The notes below the pieces were generated by a model. That model was not told the origin of the DNA and made no database searches. It was given only the letters and a program-made list of their open reading frames with translations. Positions 34,468 through 44,732 of a stretch of DNA of 64,000 nt are shown in pieces. How positions within the stretch are numbered: position 1 is the stretch's first letter; the number at the start of each line of letters is the position of its first letter. The DNA is from PRS1 sp965250265 (lineage in GTDB: Bacteria; Bacteroidota; Bacteroidia; Flavobacteriales; Flavobacteriaceae): positions 248,001-312,000 of the forward strand of contig CBDFNO010000009.1 of NCBI GenBank assembly GCA_965250265.1, in the 5' to 3' direction. The translations under genes were made by a program, and so were the position numbers.

Positions 34468-36879
34468 CTATCTCAATTTTGGAAAGTCGTTAGGGTTAGT
34501 TTCATGCATCACATCATAAACGGCTTCAAAGATATCTTCGTTTGAAGGTTTAGAGAAATAGTCACCATCTGTCCCATAGGCTGGACGGTGCGGTTTTGCA
34601 GTAAGTGTTTTTGGTTGACTGTCTAAATATTGATATGCGTTTTGGATATTTAAAACTTCGTTTAGTATATATGCTGAAGCACCACCGGGAACATCTTCGT
34701 CTATAATAAGTAAACGGTTAGTTTTTGCAACACTTTTTGCAATATCATGGTTTAAATCAAATGGAAGCAAAGATTGAACATCTATAACTTCGGCATCAAT
34801 TCCAACTTCTATTAATTCTTTAGCAACATCTACCACCATTCGTAATGTAGAGCCATAAGATACCAAAGTGATGTCATTTCCTTTTTTAATAGTTTCTATA
34901 ACTCCAACAGGTGTTTTAAATTCGCCAATATTATTGGGCATTTTTTCTTTTAAACGGTAGCCATTTAAACATTCTATAATGAGAGCAGGTTGATCACTTT
35001 CCATAATAGTATTATAGAATCCTGCAGCTTTAGTCATATTTCTAGGTACTAACACATGGATGCCACGAACTAAATTTATAATTCCACCGAGTTGTGAACC
35101 AGAATGCCAAATACCTTCTAATCTATGTCCACGAGTTCTAATTATCATTGGCGCTTTTTGCTTCCCTTTTGTTCTGTAATGAAGGGTAGCCAGATCGTCG
35201 CTAATTATTTGAAGTGCATACATTAAATAGTCCAGATACTGAATTTCGGCAATTGGACGCAGTCCTCGCATTGCCATGCCCAAACCCTGACCAAGAATAG
35301 TAGCTTCACGTATGCCAACATCTGCGACTCGTAGCTCTCCATATTTTTCTTGTAACCCTTCTAACCCTTGATTAACATCTCCAATGTTTCCTGAGTCTTC
35401 TCCAAATATTAAAGCCTCTGGATATTTATTAAAAATGGCATCAAAATTATCTCTAATAATAATTCGACCATCAACGTTTTCGGCTTTATCACTGTAAGTA
35501 GGTAGAACCTCTTTAATTATTAATGCATTGTACTGCGATTCGCTATAAAGATGCGAACTATATTTTGGCTGGTTAATTTCAAAATAAGAATTTATCCATT
35601 CTTGTAATTGTTTTTTTTTGATCGAATCATCAAAAGTAATATATCGTAATGCCTTGCGAGCAGCAGTTAAAACATCTTTCCGTATAGGCTCTTCAATAGC
35701 ATTTAAATCGTTAATTATTTTAATTATAAAGGCTTTGTTAGACGATTTGTCTGCTACTTTTTGCAATAAACTAATAAGTGCTTCACGATCTATAAGCATT
35801 GGCGCCAAAAAGCTATTCCAGGCAATTTTCCTTTTTTCTCTAACGTCTTTTTTGAGTTTCCTATCAAGATCATCTAATTCTTCTTCTGTAGCAAAATCGT
35901 TTGCAACCATCCATTGCCGCATTTTTAAAATACAATCGGTTTCTTTTTCCCATACTAAGCGTTCTGAACTTTTATAGCGTTCATGTGAACCTGAAGTTGA
36001 ATGACCTTGAGGTTGTGTTAGTTCTGATACATGAATTAAAACAGGAATATGTTTATTACGCGCAATTTGAGAAGCTCTTTGATATGTATCTATTAATGAA
36101 GGATAATCCCAACCTTTTACTCTAAAAATCTCATAACCGTTGGAGGTCTCATCTCTCTGGAATCCTTTAAGTATCTCTGAAATATTTTCTTTTGTAGTCT
36201 GATGCTTTGCATGAACAGAAATTCCATATTCATCGTCCCATACACTCATTACCATTGGTACTTGTAAAACCCCTGCAGCATTTATAGTTTCAAAAAATAT
36301 TCCTTCACTTGTACTAGCGTTGCCAATAGTTCCCCAAGCTACTTCGTTACCATTTATCGAAAAGTTGGAGGTGTTAATCCCTTTTACTTCTCTATAAATT
36401 TTTGAAGCTTGTGCTAACCCTAATAATCTTGGCATTTGTGCAGCAGTAGGAGAGACATCTGCACTGGAATTTTTTTGCTTAGTAAGGTCTTTCCAATTAT
36501 AGTCATTGTCTAAGCTATGAGTTCCGAAATGTCCACCCATTTGTCTTCCAGCACTCATTGGGTCTGCTTCAATTTCGGTATGAGCATAGAGCCCGGCAAA
36601 AAATTGCAAAACAGTGAGTTCTCCAATGGCCATCATAAAAGTCTGATCTCTATAATAGCCAGATCTAAAATCACCATTTTTGAAAGCCTTTGCTAAAGCA
36701 AGCTGCGGCACCTCTTTGCCATCTCCAAAAATTCCAAACTTCGCTTTTCCTGTAAGTACCTCACGTCTTCCTAATAAACTACACTCTCTACTGGTTACAG
36801 CTAGCGTGTAATCATTGATGATCTCTTGTTTAAAATCGTTATAGGAAATATTAGAAGTTATTTCAGGATCTATCTGCAT
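34468..36879 (-). CDS. Fused E1 alpha/beta component of a 2-oxoacid dehydrogenase complex
   Basis: Residues 1 to about 400 form the E1-alpha part, with the thiamine-diphosphate region as GTIGNASTSEGIFFETINAAG, VPMVMSVWDDEYGISV, and the serine-containing phosphorylation-like loop QPQGHSTSGSHERYKS. Residues about 450-803 form E1-beta: FGEDSGNIGDVNQGLEGL, RVADVGIREATILGQGLGMA, AEIQYLDYLMYALQIISDDL and the C-terminal transketolase domain VSYGSTLRMVVDVAKEL. The fusion (803 residues) is the usual form in Flavobacteriia; branched-chain 2-oxoacids are the probable substrates, with pyruvate as an alternative. It supplies acyl groups to a lipoyl E2 that is not encoded here. A promoter lies just upstream and the gene stands alone. 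Confidence 0.92.
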   Translation of the reverse strand: MQIDPEITSNISYNDFKQEIINDYTLAVTSRECSLLGRREVLTGKAKFGIFGDGKEVPQLALAKAFKNGDFRSGYYRDQTFMMAIGELTVLQFFAGLYAHTEIEADPMSAGRQMGGHFGTHSLDNDYNWKDLTKQKNSSADVSPTAAQMPRLLGLAQASKIYREVKGINTSNFSINGNEVAWGTIGNASTSEGIFFETINAAGVLQVPMVMSVWDDEYGISVHAKHQTTKENISEILKGFQRDETSNGYEIFRVKGWDYPSLIDTYQRASQIARNKHIPVLIHVSELTQPQGHSTSGSHERYKSSERLVWEKETDCILKMRQWMVANDFATEEELDDLDRKLKKDVREKRKIAWNSFLAPMLIDREALISLLQKVADKSSNKAFIIKIINDLNAIEEPIRKDVLTAARKALRYITFDDSIKKKQLQEWINSYFEINQPKYSSHLYSESQYNALIIKEVLPTYSDKAENVDGRIIIRDNFDAIFNKYPEALIFGEDSGNIGDVNQGLEGLQEKYGELRVADVGIREATILGQGLGMAMRGLRPIAEIQYLDYLMYALQIISDDLATLHYRTKGKQKAPMIIRTRGHRLEGIWHSGSQLGGIINLVRGIHVLVPRNMTKAAGFYNTIMESDQPALIIECLNGYRLKEKMPNNIGEFKTPVGVIETIKKGNDITLVSYGSTLRMVVDVAKELIEVGIDAEVIDVQSLLPFDLNHDIAKSVAKTNRLLIIDEDVPGGASAYILNEVLNIQNAYQYLDSQPKTLTAKPHRPAYGTDGDYFSKPSNEDIFEAVYDVMHETNPNDFPKLR

Positions 36880-36901
36880 TTAATAAGCTTTAAGTATGCT
36901 G

Positions 36902-36932
36902 CAAATTTACTTAAATTTTATGATTTTTGCAA
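36902..36932 (-). promoter_or_regulatory. Bacteroidota-type promoter of the 2-oxoacid dehydrogenase gene
   Basis: Read on the minus strand, TTG (36932-36930), a 20-base spacer and TAAATTTG (36909-36902) match the consensus. The -7 box ends 22 bases before the ATG at 36879. Confidence 0.62.
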
Positions 36933-37056
36933 TGCGGATAAATGTTAAAAACATAATAAATCAGTATTAAAAACCATTGTTTTGTAACAATAACATATTA
37001 AAAAATAGAAAAGATAATTTTCATTAAGAATAATTCAAAATAATATAATCCTGCTA

Positions 37057-39891
37057 TTAATACCATTTACGCCTAAATAAGCCAAGTAAGGCTTCTGGGT
37101 CTACAGTAAATAAAAATCGTATTCTCTGATCGTAATTTGGGTTGCCGATTTCCCAGCCCAAATTTGAATATATCGGTAAATAAATTTCAAAATAATCAGT
37201 TACTAAGTTTAGACGTATCCCAGAATCGTAAACAAAATTTGCATTTTCAAATTTGTTTTTTACAAGACCAATATCTCCATAAGCTTGTATATATTTCCAT
37301 AGGGTTGTACTTAAGTTGAATGTAGTAATCCATTGGTTTGCAAATGGCGTATCTAATTTAGATTTAAATCCTCCTTCAGCAATAATTATTTGTTGGCTAT
37401 AAATTCCTGAAGCTTCGGATCGTCCTAGATAATTATAATCGAACAAATAATCTGTAGGTCTATCGAGAGCAAAACTAAAAAAATCTGTATTTGTTGGTGT
37501 GTTATTATATAAAAAAGTACCAGCAAAAAAACGAATATTTAACTGCCTGTTGCTTTCAAATAACTTTCTATATTCATAATTAAAAGACAGTTTTCCAAAG
37601 TCTTTAGACAACTGAAAGTCTGTAAACCATCTGTAATAATTTATTAATCCAGGATTTGTATTAATATATCTTACATTGAATACTTTGTAATCGGGTTCTG
37701 TATTCCCGGAGATATTATTTATATCCTCATCTCTTGAAATATCAACATGTCTAAAATTTAGTGCTTGAAATTTATTAGATCTAAAATCTGTATGGTCTCT
37801 AAAACTAAAAGTTAGAAAAGGCGTTATTTTCCGAAAAAACAAATTGGGAGCAAAAGAGGATGTACTTCCTGAAAGACCATAAGTTATTTTAAAAAGATCT
37901 TTATTTTCGAAGTTTTGAGTATAAATAAGTGACGCTGATCCCGTTATCGTTTTTGATTTTACTCCATATTTTGGTGAAAATTTGTAATTAAATCCTTTTC
38001 GTATTAATGTTTTGTTGTAGAGCTTCATACCAAGAGATAAACCATCATAAATATTATTGAACTCAACTAAAGGCATTAAAAATACTTGGTTGTAGTTTGG
38101 ATCTTCAAAATCTTTAAATAATCTAAATTGTAGAGGTTTATTATTAAAAAAGAACCCTTTTAAAGATTTCCAGTTGTCTCTTAAATTGTATTCGGGAATT
38201 GTATTATCATAATTTAACACCAATTTATTGGCATTGTTTCTTGGGATGGTTACTGTTTTATTACCATTAACATTATGTATCCAGGTTTTAGATATTATAG
38301 AGTCTTCGTTAAGTGAAAATAAAGAAACAGGCATTTTATTTTTACGCTTATTCTTTATTGTTAAGGTAATTGAATCTTTAGTTTTCTTAACATTCTTAAT
38401 TTTAAAATCAATTTTCTTTCTGGTGGTTAGAAAATCTTCAAAAAACCAATCTAGATTTTTTGTTGTTTGAGATTTTAGAAAAGTTTCAAAATCTTTTGCT
38501 GAAGTACTTCTTAATTTATTATCGTTTAAAAAAATCTTAACTGTTCTTTCTAATATATCTGAATTTATATAATCGTCAAGATATTTTAATCCTACACCAG
38601 CCTTGTATTTGTTAGTTAAATTTTTATTGAACTTTAATAGTGAATCCTTTTGCATACTTAGCGGTTGGTCTCTGTTCGTCCTTGCCATGTGCATATATAT
38701 TAGACCATATTGAGCATTAAAATTTAAATCGGATGCATGAAAGGATCTAATTCCCCAAACATTCGCTAATGAACCCAAAAGCTTCATATCAGGATAAAAG
38801 TCTTCGATATATTTTATCATGAAATAAATTTGAATTCCATCTTTTAACCACTGCTCTTGTCTTGGATTTATTAGCAAAGTGTTATCAAGGTAGTTATTAA
38901 GGGTGCTTTTTAATAGTTTTAATTCAAATTGAAAATTTCTTGGAAATGGGCTAATAAAATCTGGTAGTTGATTTAATCCATAAATTGGATCTTTTTTGGC
39001 ATCAATGTCAGACACTATTAGTTTTTTGTGTGGATAATCTCCTAAATAATCACTTATGAAATTAATTATCTTGTATGTAATAACGGCCTTATCTGTTTCT
39101 CCTAGACCTTTTTCTTTAATATTAGAAATAATTGAAAATTTATCGGTCTGTACTGTTTTATAAATTTGTAGTTTGTTTAAAAACAATTTGCTATCTATAC
39201 GATCTTTGCCATTCAGAATAACAGTTTTACTGTTGCTATTTTCAATAGTATCTATAAGATCTAATTCCGAAGTAAGCATGTAGTTTTTTGGAAATTCAAT
39301 TTGAAGAACAATATCAGCCTTCGGTATGTAAAGGTCATCTAAATTTTTATTGCTAAAATAATGCCAACTGCCATTATAAATTGCTGGAGTGATATACCAA
39401 TATTTTAAATTATAATCATGTAATGAAGTAACACCATAGCTTGTAAACTTATCTTTAGGTAATTGTAAGGTATAAGTTAGTTTTAAGTTATAACTACTAT
39501 TAGGTAATAAAGAATTTTTCAAATCTACCTTTATAACATCAGGATGCAATGCTAAACGTTCAAATAATAAATTGGTATTATTATGGTTGGTTAAAGCTGT
39601 TATAACAGTGTAACCTCGGTCGTCATTTTCCGCAAAATGAAATTTGTTATTGTACTCTTCTGAAAAACGTTTTGCTAAAGGCGTAGTTTTGGTGGAGTAA
39701 CTATGGCTCCAATCGTTTAAATAAATGGTTTTTAATGTGTCTTTGGTAGTGTTTTTATAGACTATTTCCTGATCTATTTGAATTTGATTTCTCTCAATAT
39801 CAAATACAGCTTTAATGTCAATTTTATTTTGACATACTACACTAAACTGGCATAGCGAAAATATAAGTAGGTATAGTAATTTTATTTTCAA
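37057..39891 (-). CDS. M1-peptidase-like protein lacking the zinc motif, with C-terminal beta-barrel-like region
   Basis: A signal peptide (about residues 1-20) leads to an M1-aminopeptidase-like N-terminal beta domain (IEVNQ-type YKNTTKDTLKTIYLNDWSHSYS) and a helical domain (about 330-480). The HExxH zinc motif of M1 enzymes is absent; the stretch RQEQWLKDGIQIYFMIKYIEDFYPD retains only the second-helix pattern, so peptidase activity is not expected. From about residue 590 the sequence is rich in alternating aromatic strands and ends in LFRRKWY, typical of an outer-membrane beta-barrel with an aromatic C-terminus. It starts with TTG at 39891, overlapping the upstream nuclease gene's stop (TTGA), which supports coupled translation. 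The role is unknown. Confidence 0.8.
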   Translation of the reverse strand: MKIKLLYLLIFSLCQFSVVCQNKIDIKAVFDIERNQIQIDQEIVYKNTTKDTLKTIYLNDWSHSYSTKTTPLAKRFSEEYNNKFHFAENDDRGYTVITALTNHNNTNLLFERLALHPDVIKVDLKNSLLPNSSYNLKLTYTLQLPKDKFTSYGVTSLHDYNLKYWYITPAIYNGSWHYFSNKNLDDLYIPKADIVLQIEFPKNYMLTSELDLIDTIENSNSKTVILNGKDRIDSKLFLNKLQIYKTVQTDKFSIISNIKEKGLGETDKAVITYKIINFISDYLGDYPHKKLIVSDIDAKKDPIYGLNQLPDFISPFPRNFQFELKLLKSTLNNYLDNTLLINPRQEQWLKDGIQIYFMIKYIEDFYPDMKLLGSLANVWGIRSFHASDLNFNAQYGLIYMHMARTNRDQPLSMQKDSLLKFNKNLTNKYKAGVGLKYLDDYINSDILERTVKIFLNDNKLRSTSAKDFETFLKSQTTKNLDWFFEDFLTTRKKIDFKIKNVKKTKDSITLTIKNKRKNKMPVSLFSLNEDSIISKTWIHNVNGNKTVTIPRNNANKLVLNYDNTIPEYNLRDNWKSLKGFFFNNKPLQFRLFKDFEDPNYNQVFLMPLVEFNNIYDGLSLGMKLYNKTLIRKGFNYKFSPKYGVKSKTITGSASLIYTQNFENKDLFKITYGLSGSTSSFAPNLFFRKITPFLTFSFRDHTDFRSNKFQALNFRHVDISRDEDINNISGNTEPDYKVFNVRYINTNPGLINYYRWFTDFQLSKDFGKLSFNYEYRKLFESNRQLNIRFFAGTFLYNNTPTNTDFFSFALDRPTDYLFDYNYLGRSEASGIYSQQIIIAEGGFKSKLDTPFANQWITTFNLSTTLWKYIQAYGDIGLVKNKFENANFVYDSGIRLNLVTDYFEIYLPIYSNLGWEIGNPNYDQRIRFLFTVDPEALLGLFRRKWY

Positions 39892-41147
39892 TTCGATTTA
39901 ATAAATTTTAAAGGTATTAGATTTGAGTTTGAGGCAACAACATAATATATACCATTTGTTAACTGTGACACATTTAGTTGTAAAAGGCTTAGATTTTGTG
40001 TTTTATAAGCTACTATTTTTTGTCCAAATATATTGTAAATATTTATAAATGTGTTATTTAATGCTGGTTGATTAATTTGTATTAAAAGTTTATCTTTTAC
40101 AATATTGCTTCCAATAATACTAAATGCTGGTGTTGTATTAAAATTATTTGTGCTTAAAGTTTCACTGGTTTGCAATTCTAAAGTAACAGGTAAATGATCG
40201 CTCATATTATAAAGTGCATTTCGTATGGTTACATTAAAATCTATGCCATCACAATCATTAGAATTTATTTCTTGATTATAACAGTTAATATTTCCATTGT
40301 TTCCAAAAATTTGATACGAATTGCTCACATAAAAAATATCTGGATTTGTAAGTATGTTTTCTGAAGTTAATATAAAATCAAAACGATCATCAAATCCTCC
40401 AGTTGCACCTCCTAATCCAGTTTGTGTTCTAGTAGATTGAGTAAATACATCAATATAGTTCGTGTTATTGTGCCAACTACCTACACGATTTGCTGGATCT
40501 ACAAATGTGATATTATTTGTAACATCTATTAACTCAACAAAGGCAGGTTCAGAGTTTGTGTAAATATTAAGATCGCCTCCCAAAATTACATAATCTGTGC
40601 TTGAAAAAGATGATAGATACGTTGTTAAATCGTCAACCATTTGCTTTCTTAAGTCCTGATTTGTTGAACCACTAGATGATTTTAAATGGCAGACAATAAC
40701 TTGAATAAATATTGGATTGGATGCCTGATCGATTGTATTTAATTTAAATGTATAATGATTAAAATCTCTAAACAATGTTGGTACTATCGTTTGGCTTTCT
40801 AGTATAAACTTTGAGCTATCAAAATATACAAAGTTTTGTAAATCGTTTTGGTTTCCAATATCATCATCCGAAGAATTTGTAACAAAAGTTGCACTTTCAT
40901 AATCTGGATTAATAAATTGAAGAGAACTTAGTATCGTATCTGCTCCTGCTTGGTTGTTTAGTTCGCAAACCATAAACAAATCTGGATTATAATCTTCTAA
41001 AATTACTTCTAAGTCCAGTATTTTCGTAGCATCCTGATCAGGGAAGTTAAGCAAGTTATAGAACATAAGCTTAAATGTTTCTTGAGAAGTCACCTTATTT
41101 AAGGCACAGGAAAATACTATTAGTACTATTAAAAGTTTCTTTTTCAT
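39888..41147 (-). CDS. T9SS-exported endonuclease/exonuclease/phosphatase-family protein
   Basis: The signal peptide (about residues 1-21) is followed by an EEP-fold domain: LMFYNLLNFPDQDATK near the start, DLFMVCELNNQAGAD with the metal-binding Glu, VIVCHLKSSSGSTNQDLRKQM, VILGGDLNIYTNSEPAF with the Asp-x-Asn pair, and SDHLPVTLEL with the catalytic Asp-His. The C-terminal 75 residues form a T9SS type A sorting domain (IINQPALNNTFINIYNIFGQ-like and GIYYVVASN). It is therefore probably a secreted or surface nuclease or phosphatase, useful for DNA or phosphate scavenging. It lies 32 bases after the LOG-family gene and overlaps the pseudo-peptidase gene by 4 bases. Confidence 0.9.
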   Translation of the reverse strand: MKKKLLIVLIVFSCALNKVTSQETFKLMFYNLLNFPDQDATKILDLEVILEDYNPDLFMVCELNNQAGADTILSSLQFINPDYESATFVTNSSDDDIGNQNDLQNFVYFDSSKFILESQTIVPTLFRDFNHYTFKLNTIDQASNPIFIQVIVCHLKSSSGSTNQDLRKQMVDDLTTYLSSFSSTDYVILGGDLNIYTNSEPAFVELIDVTNNITFVDPANRVGSWHNNTNYIDVFTQSTRTQTGLGGATGGFDDRFDFILTSENILTNPDIFYVSNSYQIFGNNGNINCYNQEINSNDCDGIDFNVTIRNALYNMSDHLPVTLELQTSETLSTNNFNTTPAFSIIGSNIVKDKLLIQINQPALNNTFINIYNIFGQKIVAYKTQNLSLLQLNVSQLTNGIYYVVASNSNLIPLKFIKSN

Positions 41148-41179
41148 TTTTCTTTAGGGAGAAAAAAGTTGCTATTAAA

Positions 41180-41869
41180 TTAGAAATTTATTCTAGAACC
41201 ATGTTGTTTATAGAACGTATCTAATATTTCTATAACTTCATCTTCAGTATCTACTAGATGAATTAATTCTAAATCGGTTGCGCTAACATTGTTAAATTTT
41301 TCTAAAAGCGTACTTTTTATCCAAGTCATAATACCTTCCCAGAACTCTGTTCCAACCATTATAATTGGAAATTTTTCAATTTTTTTGGTCTGTATTAGTG
41401 TCATTGCTTCAAAAACTTCGTCTAAAGTACCAAAGCCACCTGGCATTACCACAAATCCTTGAGAATATTTAACAAACATTACCTTTCTTACGAAGAAATA
41501 GTCAAAATCTAAATTCTTATCAGAATTTATATAGGGATTATCATTTTGTTCAAAAGGCAATTCAATATTTAAGCCAACCGAAGTTCCTCCAGCAAGATAT
41601 GCACCTTTATTTCCAGCTTCCATAATACCTGGACCACCGCCAGTAATAACACCATAACCGGCTTCTACAATCTTTTTGGCTATCTTTTCTGTTAACTTAT
41701 AATATTTATTGTCTGGTTTTGTTCTAGCCGATCCAAATATTGACACACAAGGACCAATACGACTCATTTTTTCAAAACCATTAACAAACTCGCCCATGAT
41801 TTTAAAAATCGCCCATGAGTCGTTTGTTTTTATTTCATTCCATCCTTTAGGACGTTGCTCTTTTTTCAT
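41180..41869 (-). CDS. LOG-family (TIGR00730) protein, cytokinin riboside-monophosphate phosphoribohydrolase type
   Basis: The 229-residue Rossmann protein has both LOG signatures, GVITGGGPGIMEAGNKGA and the catalytic motif MPGGFGTLDEVFE (PGGxGTxxE). These enzymes cut the N-glycosidic bond of nucleoside 5'-monophosphates, AMP included, releasing ribose 5-phosphate. The N-terminal part (FKIMGEFVNGFEKMSRIGPCVSIFGSARTKP) is typical of the longer TIGR00730 group. The gene lies 31 bases after uvrA and 32 bases before the nuclease gene; a role in nucleotide salvage is plausible. Confidence 0.93.
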   Translation of the reverse strand: MKKEQRPKGWNEIKTNDSWAIFKIMGEFVNGFEKMSRIGPCVSIFGSARTKPDNKYYKLTEKIAKKIVEAGYGVITGGGPGIMEAGNKGAYLAGGTSVGLNIELPFEQNDNPYINSDKNLDFDYFFVRKVMFVKYSQGFVVMPGGFGTLDEVFEAMTLIQTKKIEKFPIIMVGTEFWEGIMTWIKSTLLEKFNNVSATDLELIHLVDTEDEVIEILDTFYKQHGSRINF

Positions 41870-41900
41870 GTCTTATTCGGTTTCAAATTTTAATAACGTG

Positions 41901-44732
41901 CTAATTTAATTCTTTTTTTAAGAATTGGGCAGTATAACTCTTTTTGTGCTTTGCAACCACTTCTGGTGAGCCTTCAACAACAATTTCACCACCACCTTTT
42001 CCGCCTTCATGACCAATATCAATAATATAATCTACCATTTTAATAACATCCAAATTATGCTCAATAATTAAAACCGTATTTCCTTTATCAGCAAGTTTGT
42101 TTAGTACTATCATAAGCACTCTAATATCTTCAAAATGAAGCCCTGTAGTAGGTTCGTCAAGAATATAGAATGTATTTCCTGTGTCTTTTTTAGATAATTC
42201 TGCTGCTAATTTAATACGTTGAGCTTCACCACCAGAAAGAGTTGTGCTTTGTTGACCCAATGAGATATAACCTAAGCCTACATCTTTAATGGTTTTTAAT
42301 TTTCTATAAATTTTAGGAATATGTTCAAAAAATGGTACAGCTTCATTTATGGTCATATTTAGAACATCACTGATCGATTTTCCTTTGTAACGAATTTCTA
42401 AGGTTTCTCTGTTAAAACGCTTGCCTTGGCAAGTTTCACATTCTACATATACATCAGGAAGAAAATTCATTTCAATAATACGTAAGCCTCCACCTTTACA
42501 GGTTTCACAACGGCCACCAGTTACATTAAAACTAAAACGACCTGGTTTGTAACCACGAATCATTGCTTCAGGTATTTTGGCATATAAGCTTCTTATTTCA
42601 CTAAAAACACCTGTATAAGTTGCTGGATTACTTCTAGGTGTTCTTCCAATTGGAGATTGATTGATCTCTATAACTTTATCTAAATGTTTTAGACCCTGAA
42701 TTTGTTTATATGGTAGCGGAATTTTCTTTCCATTAAAATAATAATTATTTAAAATAGGATAAAGGGTTTCGTTTATGAGTGTAGATTTTCCACTTCCAGA
42801 AACTCCAGTAACTCCAATCATTTTGCCTAATTGAATTGTTAGCGTTACATTTTTTAAATTGTTTCCTGTACAACCTTTTAGCACGATTTTCTTTCCGTTG
42901 CCTTTTCTTCTTTTTTTAGGAGTTTCAAGAAATTTAGTTCCGTTTAAATAATCAGCAGTTAATGTGTGATGCTGTTTTAAATCTTCAGGAGTGCCTTCAC
43001 TAATAATCTCTCCACCATGCTTTCCAGCTTTAGGACCAAGATCAATAACATGATCTGCACGTTCAATCATTTCTTTATCGTGCTCTACAACTATTATGGA
43101 GTTTCCAATATCTCGAAGCGACGTTAATGAGTTTATAAGTTTTGCGTTATCGCGTTGGTGCAATCCAATACTTGGCTCATCTAATATATAAAGTACACCT
43201 ACAAGTTGTGAACCTATTTGAGTGGCTAATCGAATACGTTGTGCCTCACCACCAGAAAGTGATTTGGAACTTCTGTCTAAAGACAAATAATCCAAGCCAA
43301 CATCTAATAAAAATTGAATTCGAGATTTTATTTCTTTAATAATTTCTGAAGCAATAATATTTTGCTTTTCGCTTAAACTTTTATCTAAATCATTAAACCA
43401 ATCTGCCAAATCAACAATATCTAATTGTGCTAATTCTGAAATATTTTTGTCATTTACTTTAAAATAAAGAGACTCTTTTTTCAATCTAGACCCTTTGCAT
43501 TCTGAACAGGTTACTTTGTCCATATAATCTCTTGCCCAGCGTTTTATTGATGTTGAATCGGTATGGTTATATTGATTTTCAATAAAGTTAGCGATGCCTT
43601 CAAAATCTATATCGTAGTTGCGTCTAATACCAAGTGATTTACTTTCTACTGAAAACTTTTCGTTCCCACCATAAAGTATCATTTGCATAGCTTCTTTTGG
43701 AACAGACTTGATTGAATCACTTAAGTTAAACTCAAAACGTTGCCCTATCAATTCTAATTGTTTAAAAATCCAGCTGTCTTTTTGTTCACCTTGTGGTGCT
43801 AATCCTCCATTTTTAATTGAGATAGAATTGTCAGGAATTATTTTTTCAATATTAACTTCGTACAAGGTGCCAATACCATTACATTTTGAACAAGCACCTT
43901 TTGGAGAATTAAACGAAAAATTATTAGGCTCAGGATTTGGATACGATATACCTGATGTAGGGCACATTAAATTCCGGCTAAAATAACGTACTTCGTTAGT
44001 GTCCTGGTCAATAATCATCAATACATTATCGCCATGGTACATGGCTGTTTTAATTGTTTCGGTAAGTCGTTTGTCTGCATCTATATGTGCATCGATTTTT
44101 AATCTATCGATTACAATTTCAATATCATGCGTTTTATAACGATCAAGTTTCATTCCTTTAACAATGTCCTGAATCTCGCCATCTGTTCTTACTTTTAGGA
44201 AGCCCTGCTTCCCAATTTGCTCAAAGAGTTCTCTATAATGTCCTTTTCTGGAGCGTACAACAGGAGACAGTACATTGATGCGTTTGCCATTAAAACTTTT
44301 AATAATAAGTTCTTTAATTTGCTCATCATTATAACTCACCATTTTTTTGCCTGTATTATAGCTAAAAGCATCACTTGCTCTTGCAAAAAAGAGGCGTAGA
44401 AAATCGTAGATTTCTGTAATGGTTCCCACAGTAGAGCGTGGTGATTTACCTGTTGTTTTTTGCTCTATGGCAATAACAGGTGAAAGCCCATCAATTTTAT
44501 CTACATCAGGACGTTCAAGACCACCAAGAAATTGCCTGGCATAAGCCGAAAAGGTTTCTATATAACGACGTTGTCCTTCGGCATAAATGGTATCGAAAGC
44601 CAAAGATGATTTTCCACTTCCAGAAAGCCCGGTAATAACTACCAATTTTTCTCTGGGTATTGAAACATCAATATTTTTTAGGTTGTGAACTCTGGCTCCC
44701 TGAACCTCAATATATTCTTCGTAATTGGTCAT
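41901..44732 (-). CDS. uvrA: Excinuclease ABC subunit A
   Basis: UvrA is the damage-recognition ATPase of nucleotide excision repair. Two ABC modules are present: Walker A GLSGSGKSSLAFD near the N-terminus and GVSGSGKSTLINE near residue 640, with signature motifs LSGGEAQRIRLATQ and LSGGEAQRIKLAAE. The zinc-binding cysteines appear as CSKCNGIG, CSECKGSRL, CETCKGGG and CETCQGKRF. The ATG at 44732 (MTNYEEYIEVQGARVHNLKN) fits the family; a TTG 18 bases upstream would add six residues and is not favoured. It heads a likely operon with the LOG, nuclease and pseudo-peptidase genes. Confidence 0.97.
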   Translation of the reverse strand: MTNYEEYIEVQGARVHNLKNIDVSIPREKLVVITGLSGSGKSSLAFDTIYAEGQRRYIETFSAYARQFLGGLERPDVDKIDGLSPVIAIEQKTTGKSPRSTVGTITEIYDFLRLFFARASDAFSYNTGKKMVSYNDEQIKELIIKSFNGKRINVLSPVVRSRKGHYRELFEQIGKQGFLKVRTDGEIQDIVKGMKLDRYKTHDIEIVIDRLKIDAHIDADKRLTETIKTAMYHGDNVLMIIDQDTNEVRYFSRNLMCPTSGISYPNPEPNNFSFNSPKGACSKCNGIGTLYEVNIEKIIPDNSISIKNGGLAPQGEQKDSWIFKQLELIGQRFEFNLSDSIKSVPKEAMQMILYGGNEKFSVESKSLGIRRNYDIDFEGIANFIENQYNHTDSTSIKRWARDYMDKVTCSECKGSRLKKESLYFKVNDKNISELAQLDIVDLADWFNDLDKSLSEKQNIIASEIIKEIKSRIQFLLDVGLDYLSLDRSSKSLSGGEAQRIRLATQIGSQLVGVLYILDEPSIGLHQRDNAKLINSLTSLRDIGNSIIVVEHDKEMIERADHVIDLGPKAGKHGGEIISEGTPEDLKQHHTLTADYLNGTKFLETPKKRRKGNGKKIVLKGCTGNNLKNVTLTIQLGKMIGVTGVSGSGKSTLINETLYPILNNYYFNGKKIPLPYKQIQGLKHLDKVIEINQSPIGRTPRSNPATYTGVFSEIRSLYAKIPEAMIRGYKPGRFSFNVTGGRCETCKGGGLRIIEMNFLPDVYVECETCQGKRFNRETLEIRYKGKSISDVLNMTINEAVPFFEHIPKIYRKLKTIKDVGLGYISLGQQSTTLSGGEAQRIKLAAELSKKDTGNTFYILDEPTTGLHFEDIRVLMIVLNKLADKGNTVLIIEHNLDVIKMVDYIIDIGHEGGKGGGEIVVEGSPEVVAKHKKSYTAQFLKKELN

